Shown: positions 15,873 through 24,448 of the stretch, piece after piece
How positions within the stretch are numbered: the stretch's first letter is position 1
How the letters are laid out: every line of letters begins with the position of its first letter
Notes under the pieces: model-generated
What the model was told of the DNA's origin: nothing
Databases searched by the model: none
Seen by the model: only the letters and a program-made list of their open reading frames with translations
Position numbers and translations under genes: made by a program
Origin: Cupriavidus malaysiensis
Lineage (GTDB): Bacteria; Pseudomonadota; Gammaproteobacteria; Burkholderiales; Burkholderiaceae
Length of the DNA: 64,000 bases
NCBI RefSeq assembly: GCF_001854325.1
Contig: NZ_CP017754.1
Location: 3,038,001 to 3,102,000 of the forward strand
Direction: 5' to 3'

Positions 15873-16663
15873 ACATCGTCACCATCCGCGCCAGCTCGCT
15901 GGCAGAGTTATTCGACTGCCCGGCGCGCTGGGAAGCCAAGCACATCCTGGGCATGCGCATGCCTTCGAGCGGCGCATCGCACCTGGGCACCGCTGTGCAC
16001 GCCGGCACGGCCGCTTTCGACCAGGCCGTGCTGGACGGCGCGCCCATCACCGCGGACGACGCGGCCGCCGCCGTGGTGGATTCGATCCACGACAAGGATG
16101 CCGAGGTCGACTGGGAGGACAGCGACCCGGCCACCGCCGAGCGCATTGCGCTGGCCCTGCACACCCGGTACTGCGTCGAGATCGCGCCGCGCCAGCACTA
16201 CATCGGCGTCGAGGTGAAATGCGAGCGCCTGGAGATCCCCGAGCTGGGCCTCGCGCTGACCGGCACGACCGACCGCGTGCGCACCACCGAGGCCGGCGCC
16301 GGCATCAGCGACCTCAAGACGGGCGGCCGCGCCGTCGGCACCGATGGCGTGGCGGTCACCGCCGGCCACGGGCCGCAGCTGGGCGTCTATGAGCTGCTGG
16401 CCGAGCACGCCATGGGCATCCCCATCAGCGCACCGGCGCAGATCGTCGGCATGAACACCGGCAAGACGGCCGCCGGCCAACGCGTGGGCACCGGCGAGAT
16501 CGAGTCGCCGCGCACCGCGCTGTTGGGCACCGAGGATCAGCCCGGCCTGCTGCAGCACGCCTCGCGCCTGATCCAGTCCGGCGCCTTCTACGGCAACGGC
16601 AAGTCCTTCCTGTGCTCGGCGAAGTACTGCCCGCGCCACGCCACCTGCCCCTACAAGAGCTGA
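15869..16663 (+). CDS. PD-(D/E)XK nuclease, Cas4/RecB-like
   Basis: A 264-residue exonuclease. The active site is GTTDRVR followed by ISDLKTGG (about residues 129-153), and the C-terminus has a cysteine group (CSAKYCPRHATCPYK) that with the N-terminal cysteine (FDCPARW) may bind an iron-sulphur cluster as in Cas4 and AddB. Together with the RecT-like protein downstream it would form a two-component recombination system making and annealing single strands. Confidence 0.88.
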   Translation: MNIVTIRASSLAELFDCPARWEAKHILGMRMPSSGASHLGTAVHAGTAAFDQAVLDGAPITADDAAAAVVDSIHDKDAEVDWEDSDPATAERIALALHTRYCVEIAPRQHYIGVEVKCERLEIPELGLALTGTTDRVRTTEAGAGISDLKTGGRAVGTDGVAVTAGHGPQLGVYELLAEHAMGIPISAPAQIVGMNTGKTAAGQRVGTGEIESPRTALLGTEDQPGLLQHASRLIQSGAFYGNGKSFLCSAKYCPRHATCPYKS

Positions 16664-16670
16664 GGCAGCC

Positions 16671-17162
16671 ATGCAGCGCATCCCTCTCGAAGGCAAGGTG
16701 TTCGGCAAGTGGACAGTGCTGTCCCGCGCCATGAACCCGCCCGCGCCAACGCGATACCTGTGCCGATGTGCGTGCGGCGTTGAGCGCGTCATCGCCTCGC
16801 AGACGCTGCGCAGCGGCGAGTCTCGGTCGTGCGGCTGCCTTCGCGCCGAGATGATGCGCGCAAAGCAGACCAAGCACGGGCACTACGCATCACCGACCTA
16901 TCGCAGCTGGCGCGCGATGCTCGCTCGCTGCAGTGATCCCACCCACGAGCAGTTCAAGGACTACGGCGGCAGAGGGATCAAGGTCGCCGAAGCCTGGAAA
17001 ACCAGCTTCCAAGCCTTTCTCGCGGACATGGGCGAGCGCCCGCCAGACAAGACGCTGGACCGCATCGAAAGCAACGGCAACTACGAACCCGGCAACTGCC
17101 GGTGGGCCACACGAACCGAGCAGAACCGCAACAAACGAGCCACCGCAAAGGACACGCAATGA
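16671..17162 (+). CDS. HNH/AP2-type putative homing endonuclease
   Basis: A 163-residue protein with an N-terminal zinc-like part (CRCACGVERVI...SRSCGCLR) and the C-terminal signature TYRSWRAMLARCSDP, YGGRGIKVAEAW, DRIESNGNYEPGNCRWAT. Proteins with this block are freestanding, probably selfish endonucleases or DNA-binding proteins. It lies between the exonuclease and annealing protein genes, and interrupts the run of ATGA-coupled genes at its 5' side. Confidence 0.8.
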   Translation: MQRIPLEGKVFGKWTVLSRAMNPPAPTRYLCRCACGVERVIASQTLRSGESRSCGCLRAEMMRAKQTKHGHYASPTYRSWRAMLARCSDPTHEQFKDYGGRGIKVAEAWKTSFQAFLADMGERPPDKTLDRIESNGNYEPGNCRWATRTEQNRNKRATAKDTQ

Positions 17163-18235
17163 CCGCCACCACTACCCTCGCCGAGATGAAACAGAGCGCC
17201 GGCCCGCGCGAAGCGCAGATGCCGACCGTCCGCGCCGGCTTCTTCGATCTCCAAGGCTTCGAGCTCATGCAGCGCGTCGCCAAGGCTTTCGTGAGCACCG
17301 ACCTCGTGCCCAAGGCCTACCGCGGCAACCTGGCCAGCTGCATGATCGCGCTGAACATGGCGCAGCGTATGAACGCGGACCCGATCTTCATTATGCAGAA
17401 CCTGTACGACGTGCACGGGCAACCGAGCTGGTCGAGCAAGTTCCTGATCGCCACGGTCAACGCCTGCGGCCGCTACGCCTCGCTCAAGTACGAATGGCGC
17501 AACGAGGACAAGCCCGGCTCCGAGGACTACGGCTGCCGCGCCTGGACCACCGAGAAGGCAACGGGCGAGCGCCTGAATGGGGTCTGGGTGACCTGGAAGA
17601 TGGTCCGCGCCGAGGGCTGGGACTCGAAGAACGGGTCCAAGTGGAAGACCATGCCCGACCAGATGTTCATGTACCGGGCGGCGGCATTCTGGGCGCGCAC
17701 CAACGCACCCGAACTGAGCATGGGCCTGCCGACAGTGGAAGAGTCGATGGACATCATCGACGTCCATCCGGACGGCACGTTCAGTGTCTCCGGCGCCACG
17801 GTGGACGAACTGCGTGGCGGCGCGCGACAGCCACGCGCGCAGCGCGCCCAGCCTGCCCGCCCTGCCGAAGTGGTCGAACGCCAGCCCGAGACGTTCGCCA
17901 CGACCTCCGGCGATGACGCGCCCACCGGCACTGCCGAGGGTGACCAGGAAGACGACCTGCTGCCGCCCGACGATGGCGACCCGGGCACGACCACCGACGC
18001 CGCCGGCGCCCGCACCTTCCAGGAAGTGAACCGCGAGCTGCTGGGCGCGAAGTCCGTCGAGGATCTCGACTATGCCCGCAGCCTGATCCGCGACGTGGCC
18101 GACGAGAAGGAAAAGGCCTCGCTCAACCAGGTGGCCGCGCGCCGCATGCGCGAGTTGGCCTCGCCGGCGGACGCCGAACCGGCCGCTGCAGCCCAGCCGG
18201 CGCGTCGCACGCGCACCCCGATCGGCGCCGAGTGA
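17159..18235 (+). CDS. RecT-like single-strand annealing protein
   Basis: A 358-residue protein whose N-terminal 200 residues are RecT-like (FELMQRVAKAFVSTDLVPKAY, then MIALNMAQRMNADPIFIMQNLY, and MPDQMFMYRAAAFWARTNAPE). The C-terminal third is acidic and low complexity. RecT proteins coat single strands made by the partner exonuclease and anneal them. The true start at 17159 overlaps the HNH stop by four bases. Confidence 0.85.
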   Translation: MTATTTLAEMKQSAGPREAQMPTVRAGFFDLQGFELMQRVAKAFVSTDLVPKAYRGNLASCMIALNMAQRMNADPIFIMQNLYDVHGQPSWSSKFLIATVNACGRYASLKYEWRNEDKPGSEDYGCRAWTTEKATGERLNGVWVTWKMVRAEGWDSKNGSKWKTMPDQMFMYRAAAFWARTNAPELSMGLPTVEESMDIIDVHPDGTFSVSGATVDELRGGARQPRAQRAQPARPAEVVERQPETFATTSGDDAPTGTAEGDQEDDLLPPDDGDPGTTTDAAGARTFQEVNRELLGAKSVEDLDYARSLIRDVADEKEKASLNQVAARRMRELASPADAEPAAAAQPARRTRTPIGAE

Positions 18236-18246
18236 GATAGACGGCC

Positions 18247-18927
18247 ATGGACAAGTTCCAATTCATGGGCAACGCGACCATCCTGCACCTGAACACCAGG
18301 AAGGAAGGCCCCGAGGACGCGCAAGAACTGGCGGTCGACCTGAAGCTGAAGGCGACGGCCGACGTCATGATCACGCGCTACTTCGACGAGCAGCTGGCCA
18401 CCTTCGTCTTCCTGTCGAACGGCGCGGTGCGCAACAAGGTCATGGGCCCCATCACCTTCGCCCATGAGCTGGAGAGTTACCGCCTGGACATGGTCGGCAG
18501 CACCTTCACCGGCGTGCGCGTCAAGAAGTTTGCGCTCGAACCCAAGGACGGCTTCAAGGTCGGTGTGACCTTCGCGGTCTCGTTCAAGCCCAGCGGCGAC
18601 GAGGTGGCGCGCGTCGCCGAGTTCCTGCAGGACGAGATTGACCTGTGCCTGACGCCGAGCGACAGCGAACTGGACTTCGGCGACGGCGGCGCGGCTCACA
18701 GTCACGTCAACACCTACGACGGCGCCGACGACGAGCTGCTTCCGGCGGCGCGTGAGCTGGTCGCCAGCCACCGCAGCGCGTCCATTTCCCTGGTCCAGCG
18801 CCATCTTCGCATCGGCTACAACCGCGCCGCCCGCCTCCTTGAGGCCCTCGAAGCACGAGGCGACGTGTCAGCCACCGACGCCGCTGGGAATCGCATGGTC
18901 CTGATCACCGCAGAGGCAACAGCATGA
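18247..18927 (+). CDS. Recombination-operon protein with FtsK-gamma-like domain
   Basis: A 226-residue protein. The N-terminal 150 residues form a beta-rich domain of unknown function. The C-terminal 65 (DELLPAARELVASHRSASIS, VQRHLRIGYNRAARLLEALE) match the winged-helix gamma domain that FtsK uses to read KOPS sequences. It is coupled to the SMC-like ATPase gene. A role in guiding or locating recombination proteins on DNA is inferred. Confidence 0.75.
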   Translation: MDKFQFMGNATILHLNTRKEGPEDAQELAVDLKLKATADVMITRYFDEQLATFVFLSNGAVRNKVMGPITFAHELESYRLDMVGSTFTGVRVKKFALEPKDGFKVGVTFAVSFKPSGDEVARVAEFLQDEIDLCLTPSDSELDFGDGGAAHSHVNTYDGADDELLPAARELVASHRSASISLVQRHLRIGYNRAARLLEALEARGDVSATDAAGNRMVLITAEATA

Positions 18928-20663
18928 AGATCACCGCCATCCACATCCGCAACTTCCTGGGCATCCAGGCCGCCGACATCATCCCGGCCACGCCGGTCTC
19001 GCTGATCTGCGGCCCGAACGGCGCCGGCAAGAGTTCGATTCAAGAGGCTGTCCGCCTGGCGCTGGCCGGCGAGAGCGTGCGCGTCGGCCTGAAGAAGGAC
19101 TACGGCCAGCTGCTGCACGACGGCGCCGAGACGGGCTCGATCGTCGTCTCGGCCGGCCCTCAGGCCAACAGCGTGCCCCTGCCCTCCGGCAAGGCCAAGA
19201 ACGGGCTGCCCGACGATCCGCGCCTGGCCTACGTGCTGGACGCCCAGCGCTTCGCCAGCTTGGACGAGAAGGCGCGCCGCGCGTTCCTCTTCGACCTGAT
19301 GGGCCTGAAGCTGGGGACCGACATGGTGCGTGAGCGCCTGGCCGCCCGCGGCTGCGATGCGAAGAAGATCGCGGCCGTCCTGCCGCTGGTGCGTGCCGGC
19401 TTCGACGCGGCCGCCAAGGAAGCGCAGACCAAGGCCACCGCCGCCAAGGGCGCCTGGCGCGCGCTGACGAACGAGAACTACGGCGCCGTGAAGGCGGCCG
19501 ACTGGACCGCGCCGGTCCCCGCCGGTGGCCCGGCGCCCCAGGATGCCGCCGCCGCGATCGCCGAGCTCGAAGCCGAGATCGCGGAGGCCACCGGCGACGC
19601 CGGCGACCTGCAGCGCCAGTTGGGCCAGATGGACGCGGCTGAGCAGCAGCGCCGGCAGCGCGCCGAGAAAATCGCCGGGCTGGTGTCCAAGGCCGACCAA
19701 CTGCCGAAGGCGGAAGAATCCGTCGCGCGCGCCCTGGCCGAACGCGATGCCTTCCTGCCCAAAGTGGAAGCCCTGCGCGCGGCCGCCGGCGGCAAGCAGG
19801 CCGGCGTGTCGTGCACCTGCCCGGAATGCGGCGCCCTGCTGCAGTACCTGGCCGGCCAGCTGGCGCAGCGCGGGGTCGCCCAGGCCGACCCGGACGCCGC
19901 CGGCCGGCTGCCCGAGTACGAGCGCAGCCTGACCGTGCTGGAGAACGCCCTGAAAAGCCGCACGGCCGAGCGCGACGCCGCGGCGGCGGCCGCCAACCAA
20001 GCCGAGCTGCTGCGCAAGGACGCCGCGGCCGACGCCGGCGACGACGCCGAGCTGCGCGGCAAAATCGAGAGCGAGCTGAAGACCCTGCAGGAAGCCATCA
20101 AGGGCGTCGGCGAAGAACTGACCGCCGCGCGCGCGGCGCAGCGCGCTGCCGGCGAGGCCGCCGAGCTGACCCGCAAGGCCGGCCAGCACCACGCCGACGT
20201 GGTCGCCTGGGAAGCCCTGGCCGAGGCCCTGGGCCCCAGCGGCATCCCGGCCGACCTGCTGGCCGAGGCCCTGGGCCCCATCAACGAGCAGTTGGCGGCC
20301 GCGGCAAACCTGTCCGAGTGGTTCCGGGTCGGCATCGAGCGCGACATGACCATCACCGCCGGCGACGGCCGGCTCTATGCCCTGCTGTCCGAATCCGAGC
20401 AGTGGCGCGCGGACGCCATGGTCGCCTACGCCATTGGCAAGCTCACCGGCCTGCGCCTGCTGGTGCTCGACCGCGCGGACGTGCTGATCGGCGCCGAGCG
20501 CGACCGGCTCTTCTGGTGGCTGGCTGACCTGGCTGACGCCGGCGAGATCGACACCGCGCTGGTGTTCATGAGCCTCAAGAGCATGCCGACGGGGCTGCCC
20601 GAGGGGATCACCCCCTTCTGGGTGCAGGACCACCAGGTCGGCACTGTGCGGGAGGCGGCGTGA
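18924..20663 (+). CDS. SMC/Rad50/RecF-like ATPase with zinc hook
   Basis: A 579-residue ABC-type ATPase. Walker A is GPNGAGKSS near residue 30, a CTCPEC zinc-hook motif lies near 295 between alanine-rich coiled coils, an LSESEQWR signature is near 493, and a Walker B-like RLLVLDRADVL is near 517, where the usual acidic residue after D is replaced by R. The size is small for SbcC but typical of phage Rad50-like proteins. No SbcD/Mre11 nuclease partner is nearby; it may work with the RecB-like nuclease. Confidence 0.88.
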   Translation: MKITAIHIRNFLGIQAADIIPATPVSLICGPNGAGKSSIQEAVRLALAGESVRVGLKKDYGQLLHDGAETGSIVVSAGPQANSVPLPSGKAKNGLPDDPRLAYVLDAQRFASLDEKARRAFLFDLMGLKLGTDMVRERLAARGCDAKKIAAVLPLVRAGFDAAAKEAQTKATAAKGAWRALTNENYGAVKAADWTAPVPAGGPAPQDAAAAIAELEAEIAEATGDAGDLQRQLGQMDAAEQQRRQRAEKIAGLVSKADQLPKAEESVARALAERDAFLPKVEALRAAAGGKQAGVSCTCPECGALLQYLAGQLAQRGVAQADPDAAGRLPEYERSLTVLENALKSRTAERDAAAAAANQAELLRKDAAADAGDDAELRGKIESELKTLQEAIKGVGEELTAARAAQRAAGEAAELTRKAGQHHADVVAWEALAEALGPSGIPADLLAEALGPINEQLAAAANLSEWFRVGIERDMTITAGDGRLYALLSESEQWRADAMVAYAIGKLTGLRLLVLDRADVLIGAERDRLFWWLADLADAGEIDTALVFMSLKSMPTGLPEGITPFWVQDHQVGTVREAA

Positions 20664-20845
20664 TGGTCAGCACCACCACCATGATTCAGCGGCTGGAAGG
20701 GCTGCTGGGCACCGACGACCTGAACACCTCGGAACAGAGCTTCGTGCGCTCGCTGGCGACGCGCATGCACGCTGGCGAGGTGACGAAGCTCAGCGGCGAC
20801 CAGGTCGAGAAGCTGGACGAGCTCCACGGGAGGCATTTCGCATGA
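20660..20845 (+). CDS. Small hypothetical protein
   Basis: A 61-residue helical protein with MIQRLEGLLGTDDLNTSEQS and KLSGDQVEKLDELHGRHF. It is coupled by ATGA overlaps to both neighbours. Confidence 0.7.
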   Translation: MMVSTTTMIQRLEGLLGTDDLNTSEQSFVRSLATRMHAGEVTKLSGDQVEKLDELHGRHFA

Positions 20846-21156
20846 ACCTCCCCCGCCACTTCACCCGCACCAACGTCCTGACGCACCTGCGCGAGAACGC
20901 CGGCAAGCGCTACACGCCCACCCAGATCGGCCACCTGTTCAAGCGGCCGACCGACCAGGCGCGCGAGATGCTGAGCGAGCTGTTCGAGGCTGGCCAGGTC
21001 CGCCGCATGGTCGACGGCAAGACCCGGATGTTCTTCATCCCGGCGCCGGAAGAGCTGCGCGAGCGGCCGACGCGCATCGTGGGCACCGGCGAGCTGCGCG
21101 GCTGGGAAGCCAGCCTGCGGCGCTTCTCGGACCTCTGCATGCTGGCGCGAGGCTGA
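20842..21156 (+). CDS. Winged-helix-like hypothetical protein
   Basis: A 104-residue protein. RYTPTQIGHLFKRPTDQARE and LSELFEAGQVRRMVDGKTRM read as a winged helix, so it probably binds DNA. The family is not recognised. Confidence 0.7.
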   Translation: MNLPRHFTRTNVLTHLRENAGKRYTPTQIGHLFKRPTDQAREMLSELFEAGQVRRMVDGKTRMFFIPAPEELRERPTRIVGTGELRGWEASLRRFSDLCMLARG

Positions 21157-21158
21157 CC

Positions 21159-21410
21159 ATGGACCAGACCCTGATCAACGACCTGCACCAGCGCGTAGCC
21201 ACCGCCGAGCGCGAGCGCGACGAGGCGCAGCAGCTGCTGGCCATCGGCCGCGAGTCGGCGGTCCTCACCGCGGCGCGCGTGCTCGAGCTGGAACGGCTGG
21301 CGGCAGCTATCAACCACGCCGCGGCGAAGAGCCCCTTCCAGGCGCTCAGCCGCTGGGTGCACTTCGGGCCCGAGGCCGATCTTCTGAAACGGATGCGAGA
21401 CGCAGCATGA
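21159..21410 (+). CDS. Coiled-coil hypothetical protein
   Basis: An 83-residue protein, mostly helical, with INDLHQRVATAERERDEAQQ predicted as a coiled coil. It overlaps the next gene by four bases. Confidence 0.65.
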   Translation: MDQTLINDLHQRVATAERERDEAQQLLAIGRESAVLTAARVLELERLAAAINHAAAKSPFQALSRWVHFGPEADLLKRMRDAA

Positions 21411-21679
21411 CCACCACCAAGACCAAGTACGAAAAACTCGACGCCCTGATCATGGCCGCCATCGTTGGCAACCCGATCGACTTCAACTCTATCTACCAGC
21501 GGAACGTCAAGAAGGAGTGCGAGCGCATCGCGGACGAAGACAACAAGGCGCGCGACCTCCCGAAGTGGCGCGAAATTCATGGCTGGCGCATTCTGGACCG
21601 CCGCCTGCAGGCCCTGCGCAAGGCCGGGAAGATCCGCCACACCGGCAAGGGCTGGGTACGTGCCCAGGAGGCAGCATGA
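21407..21679 (+). CDS. Hypothetical protein, possible winged helix
   Basis: A 90-residue basic protein ending GWRILDRRLQALRKAGKIRH, which resembles a winged-helix DNA-binding end. Coupled to neighbours by ATGA overlaps. Confidence 0.65.
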   Translation: MTTTKTKYEKLDALIMAAIVGNPIDFNSIYQRNVKKECERIADEDNKARDLPKWREIHGWRILDRRLQALRKAGKIRHTGKGWVRAQEAA

Positions 21680-22578
21680 CGCGCAATCAAACACGCGAGG
21701 CGCAGGCATGGCTGCTCAACGTGATGGGCGATCACGACTTCACGATGCCGGCGGTGGCGTTCGACACGATCGTCGCCGCCCTCTCGCAGCAGAGCGAGCC
21801 AAGCGCATGGGTGCATGAGGACGACCCTACGCGCGTTATCTCGGCCGCTCAGAAGGCGGGAGCAGTGCGCGATGGTGGCGCAAGCGCTTCTTCTGTCCGA
21901 CCTTACTCGTTGGCTGCCTTCGTTTGCCAGGCGCAGAGCGCATCGCTCCTCGACGCAAAGGCAGCGTTCGAAGTGTGGGCCCGTGGCCAGGGCCTGGACC
22001 CTCTGCCGGCCAGCGAGGGCTCGCTCCGCACCTATCGCTACCTCGAAACAGAGCATGCATGGCGAGGCTGGGCCAACAGCAAGCCGAGCGCATCGCCTGC
22101 CGCGCTGACAGATGAGCCAAGATGGGCACGCGCTGGGCTCACCGAGCATGAGGTGCAGCAAATCGCGTGGTCATACTTCCATGATGGCGATACGGACTTG
22201 GGAGACATAAAGGCCGCCATCAAGCGTGCGCTCTGTGTCGCTGTGGATCGCGCTCTGCTCGCCTCCAAGCCCAGCGAGACGCGCGATGCGGACGAGTACG
22301 AAATGCGCGCGGACGGCAAGCGTGTGCACAAGGGCCGCTGGGAGGACGGCTTCCGCAGCATCGTCTCCATCGTGCGTGGGCCGCGCGGCGGCTTCGAGAT
22401 TGACGAGATTGTGGAGCTGGTGCGCGGGTTGGCGCTTGATGCGGAGCGGTATCGACTGGCGCGGCGTGGGCAGCATTGGAGCGTGGTCGACGGCATTGGA
22501 AACGCGTTGCGGGCGGAGGAACTGGATGCCGCCATCGACGCCGCCCTGGCCGCCCAGCGCGAGGGAGGTGCGGCATGA
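21676..22578 (+). CDS. Hypothetical phage protein
   Basis: A 300-residue protein, apparently of several small phage segments: an N-terminal helical part, a central FEVWARGQGLDPLPASEGSL that recurs in early phage proteins, and a C-terminal part ending LDAAIDAALAAQREGGAA. An upstream in-frame extension to 21517 overlaps the previous gene and is not used. Function unknown. Confidence 0.65.
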   Translation: MTRNQTREAQAWLLNVMGDHDFTMPAVAFDTIVAALSQQSEPSAWVHEDDPTRVISAAQKAGAVRDGGASASSVRPYSLAAFVCQAQSASLLDAKAAFEVWARGQGLDPLPASEGSLRTYRYLETEHAWRGWANSKPSASPAALTDEPRWARAGLTEHEVQQIAWSYFHDGDTDLGDIKAAIKRALCVAVDRALLASKPSETRDADEYEMRADGKRVHKGRWEDGFRSIVSIVRGPRGGFEIDEIVELVRGLALDAERYRLARRGQHWSVVDGIGNALRAEELDAAIDAALAAQREGGAA

Positions 22579-24446
22579 TCCGCCGCGAGTACAGAACGTT
22601 CGGCTTTTGCTGCGGCCTTGGCGGGGGTGCCAAAGGCTTCAAGAAGGCGGCCTCGCGCGTTGGCAACATGATCGCGACCTGGCGCTGCATCGGGGGCATC
22701 GATGTGGACCCGGCCGCGGCGCGGGACTTCGAGATGCTCGTGGGTGTGCCATGCACGGTCATGGACCTATTCACGCGACAGCAATACACCGCCTTCTGGG
22801 ACAAGGAGCCGCCAGCTGGCTGGCGCGAAGCACTGCCTATCGACATCCGGCGCGCCGCCGGCAACGAGCGGCCACATTGCGTGTTCATCTCGTCGCCGTG
22901 CAAAGGCGCGTCCGGCCTCCTGTCGGAGGCGCTGAGTCGCACGCCGAAGTACCAGGCGCTCAACGAGCTGACCCTACGATGCGTCTGGCTGATGTGCGAG
23001 GCGTGGAAGGACGACCCGCCCGAGCTGATCGTCTTCGAGAACGTGCCACGGTTGGCCACGCGCGGCCGGCACCTGCTCGACCAGATCGGCCAGATCCTGC
23101 GGCACTATGGCTATGCGGTGAACGAGACCACGCACGACTGTGGTGTGATCGGCGGCCTGGCACAGAGCCGCAAGCGGTTCCTCCTGGTCGCACGGCACAC
23201 CGCGAAGGTGCCAGCCTTCTTGTACGAGCCGCCTGTGCGACGACTGCAAGGCGTCGGTACAGTGCTCGGCCGTATGCCGCTGCCCGGTGCGACCGCCGGC
23301 GGCCCGATGCACCGCGTGCCAGCGCTGCAGTGGAAGACGTGGGTGCGCTTGGCCTTTGTCGAGGCCGGCAGCGACTGGCGCAGCCTGAACAAGCTGGCGG
23401 TTCAGGACGGCTACCTGAGCGACTACCTGATCCTGCCCGAGCGCCGCGGTGGCCATCTGGGCGTGGTGGACTGGCACGAGCCAGCCGGCACCGTGGCTGG
23501 CGAATCGCTGCCGACGAATGGGGCATTCTCGGTGGCAGATCCTCGTCACGCAGCCGGCGCGGCCCAATACCAGCAGTACGGAGTTCTCCGCTGGGGCGAG
23601 GCGTCCGGTGCCATCACGGCCGGCACCAATCCCGGGCAGGGCACGTTCAGCGTCGCGGATCCACGCCATGACGGCACGCCGAAGCACAACAACGAGTTCC
23701 GGATCGTGCCGTGGCAGCAGGCTGCTGGCGCCGTTACCAGTGCCCACGGCACCGGGCAGTGCGTGCAGGATCCGCGCGCCTCAACCGGCTTCGAAGGCGC
23801 AGGAAAGTACCGCGTCACCGGCTACGACGAACCGGCCGGCACGGTCATCGCGCGCAGCGACACCGGCCAAGGCGCATTTGCTGTGGCCGACCCGCGCCCG
23901 GGTATGCGCCGCGAGCGCGGCGATGCCTACCTGACCGGCGGTCACTACGGCGTGGTCGGCTGGGATCAGCACAGCGGCGCCGTCTCGGCAGCTGCCGGTC
24001 ATGACAACGGGCGATGGTCGGTCGCTGACCCGCGGTTGCCCCTGGCCAACGACAAGCTGGTAGCCGTCATCCGCGCGTTGGATGGAACTTGGCACCGCCC
24101 CTTCACCACGCTGGAGCTGGCGGCCCTGCAGAGCCTCATCGATCCGGCCGAGCTGTGGTCAGCTGACCCGAAGGTCCAGCGGGAAATCGATACCTTCGAC
24201 GCGCACAACCGCGCCGCCCTGCTTGGCCCCAAGGCCTTCAAGTTGGATGGCGAGAGCGACCAGGCCTGGCGCGAGCGCATCGGCAACGCGGTACCGCCGG
24301 ATGCCGCCCAGGCGATCGCCGAGGTGATGGGCACCACGCTACTGCTGGCGGAAACCGGCGAGACGTTCATGCTGTCGGCCACGCCGGTTTGGGTGCGCCC
24401 GGTGGCCGTTGCGCTCTCCGTTGCGCAACAGGCGGAGGCTGCTTGA
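22575..24446 (+). CDS. DNA cytosine-5 methyltransferase with internal repeats
   Basis: A 623-residue enzyme. Motif I is FCCGLGGGAKGF, motif IV SSPCKGASG, motif VI FENVPRL, motif VIII SRKRFLLVAR, and motifs IX/X are FTTLELAALQSL and RIGNAVPPDAAQAI. Between VIII and IX are five repeats of about 35-40 residues, each with W/Y-x(2-3)-A/S-G-T/A-V/I followed by F/W-S/A-VADPR. Ordinary phage enzymes of this kind have one or a few. No restriction partner is seen, so it is an anti-restriction or regulatory methylase. The start at 22575 overlaps the previous gene in ATGA. Confidence 0.92.
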   Translation: MIRREYRTFGFCCGLGGGAKGFKKAASRVGNMIATWRCIGGIDVDPAAARDFEMLVGVPCTVMDLFTRQQYTAFWDKEPPAGWREALPIDIRRAAGNERPHCVFISSPCKGASGLLSEALSRTPKYQALNELTLRCVWLMCEAWKDDPPELIVFENVPRLATRGRHLLDQIGQILRHYGYAVNETTHDCGVIGGLAQSRKRFLLVARHTAKVPAFLYEPPVRRLQGVGTVLGRMPLPGATAGGPMHRVPALQWKTWVRLAFVEAGSDWRSLNKLAVQDGYLSDYLILPERRGGHLGVVDWHEPAGTVAGESLPTNGAFSVADPRHAAGAAQYQQYGVLRWGEASGAITAGTNPGQGTFSVADPRHDGTPKHNNEFRIVPWQQAAGAVTSAHGTGQCVQDPRASTGFEGAGKYRVTGYDEPAGTVIARSDTGQGAFAVADPRPGMRRERGDAYLTGGHYGVVGWDQHSGAVSAAAGHDNGRWSVADPRLPLANDKLVAVIRALDGTWHRPFTTLELAALQSLIDPAELWSADPKVQREIDTFDAHNRAALLGPKAFKLDGESDQAWRERIGNAVPPDAAQAIAEVMGTTLLLAETGETFMLSATPVWVRPVAVALSVAQQAEAA

Positions 24447-24448
24447 TG

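Noticed and set aside
18816..20633. Long minus-strand frame of about 600 codons
   Set aside because: Leucine/glycine/glutamine-rich shadow of the zinc-hook ATPase gene, without start context or motifs.
22226..23671. Plus-strand frame of 481 codons overlapping the methyltransferase
   Set aside because: Arginine-rich shadow; the other frame contains all methyltransferase motifs.
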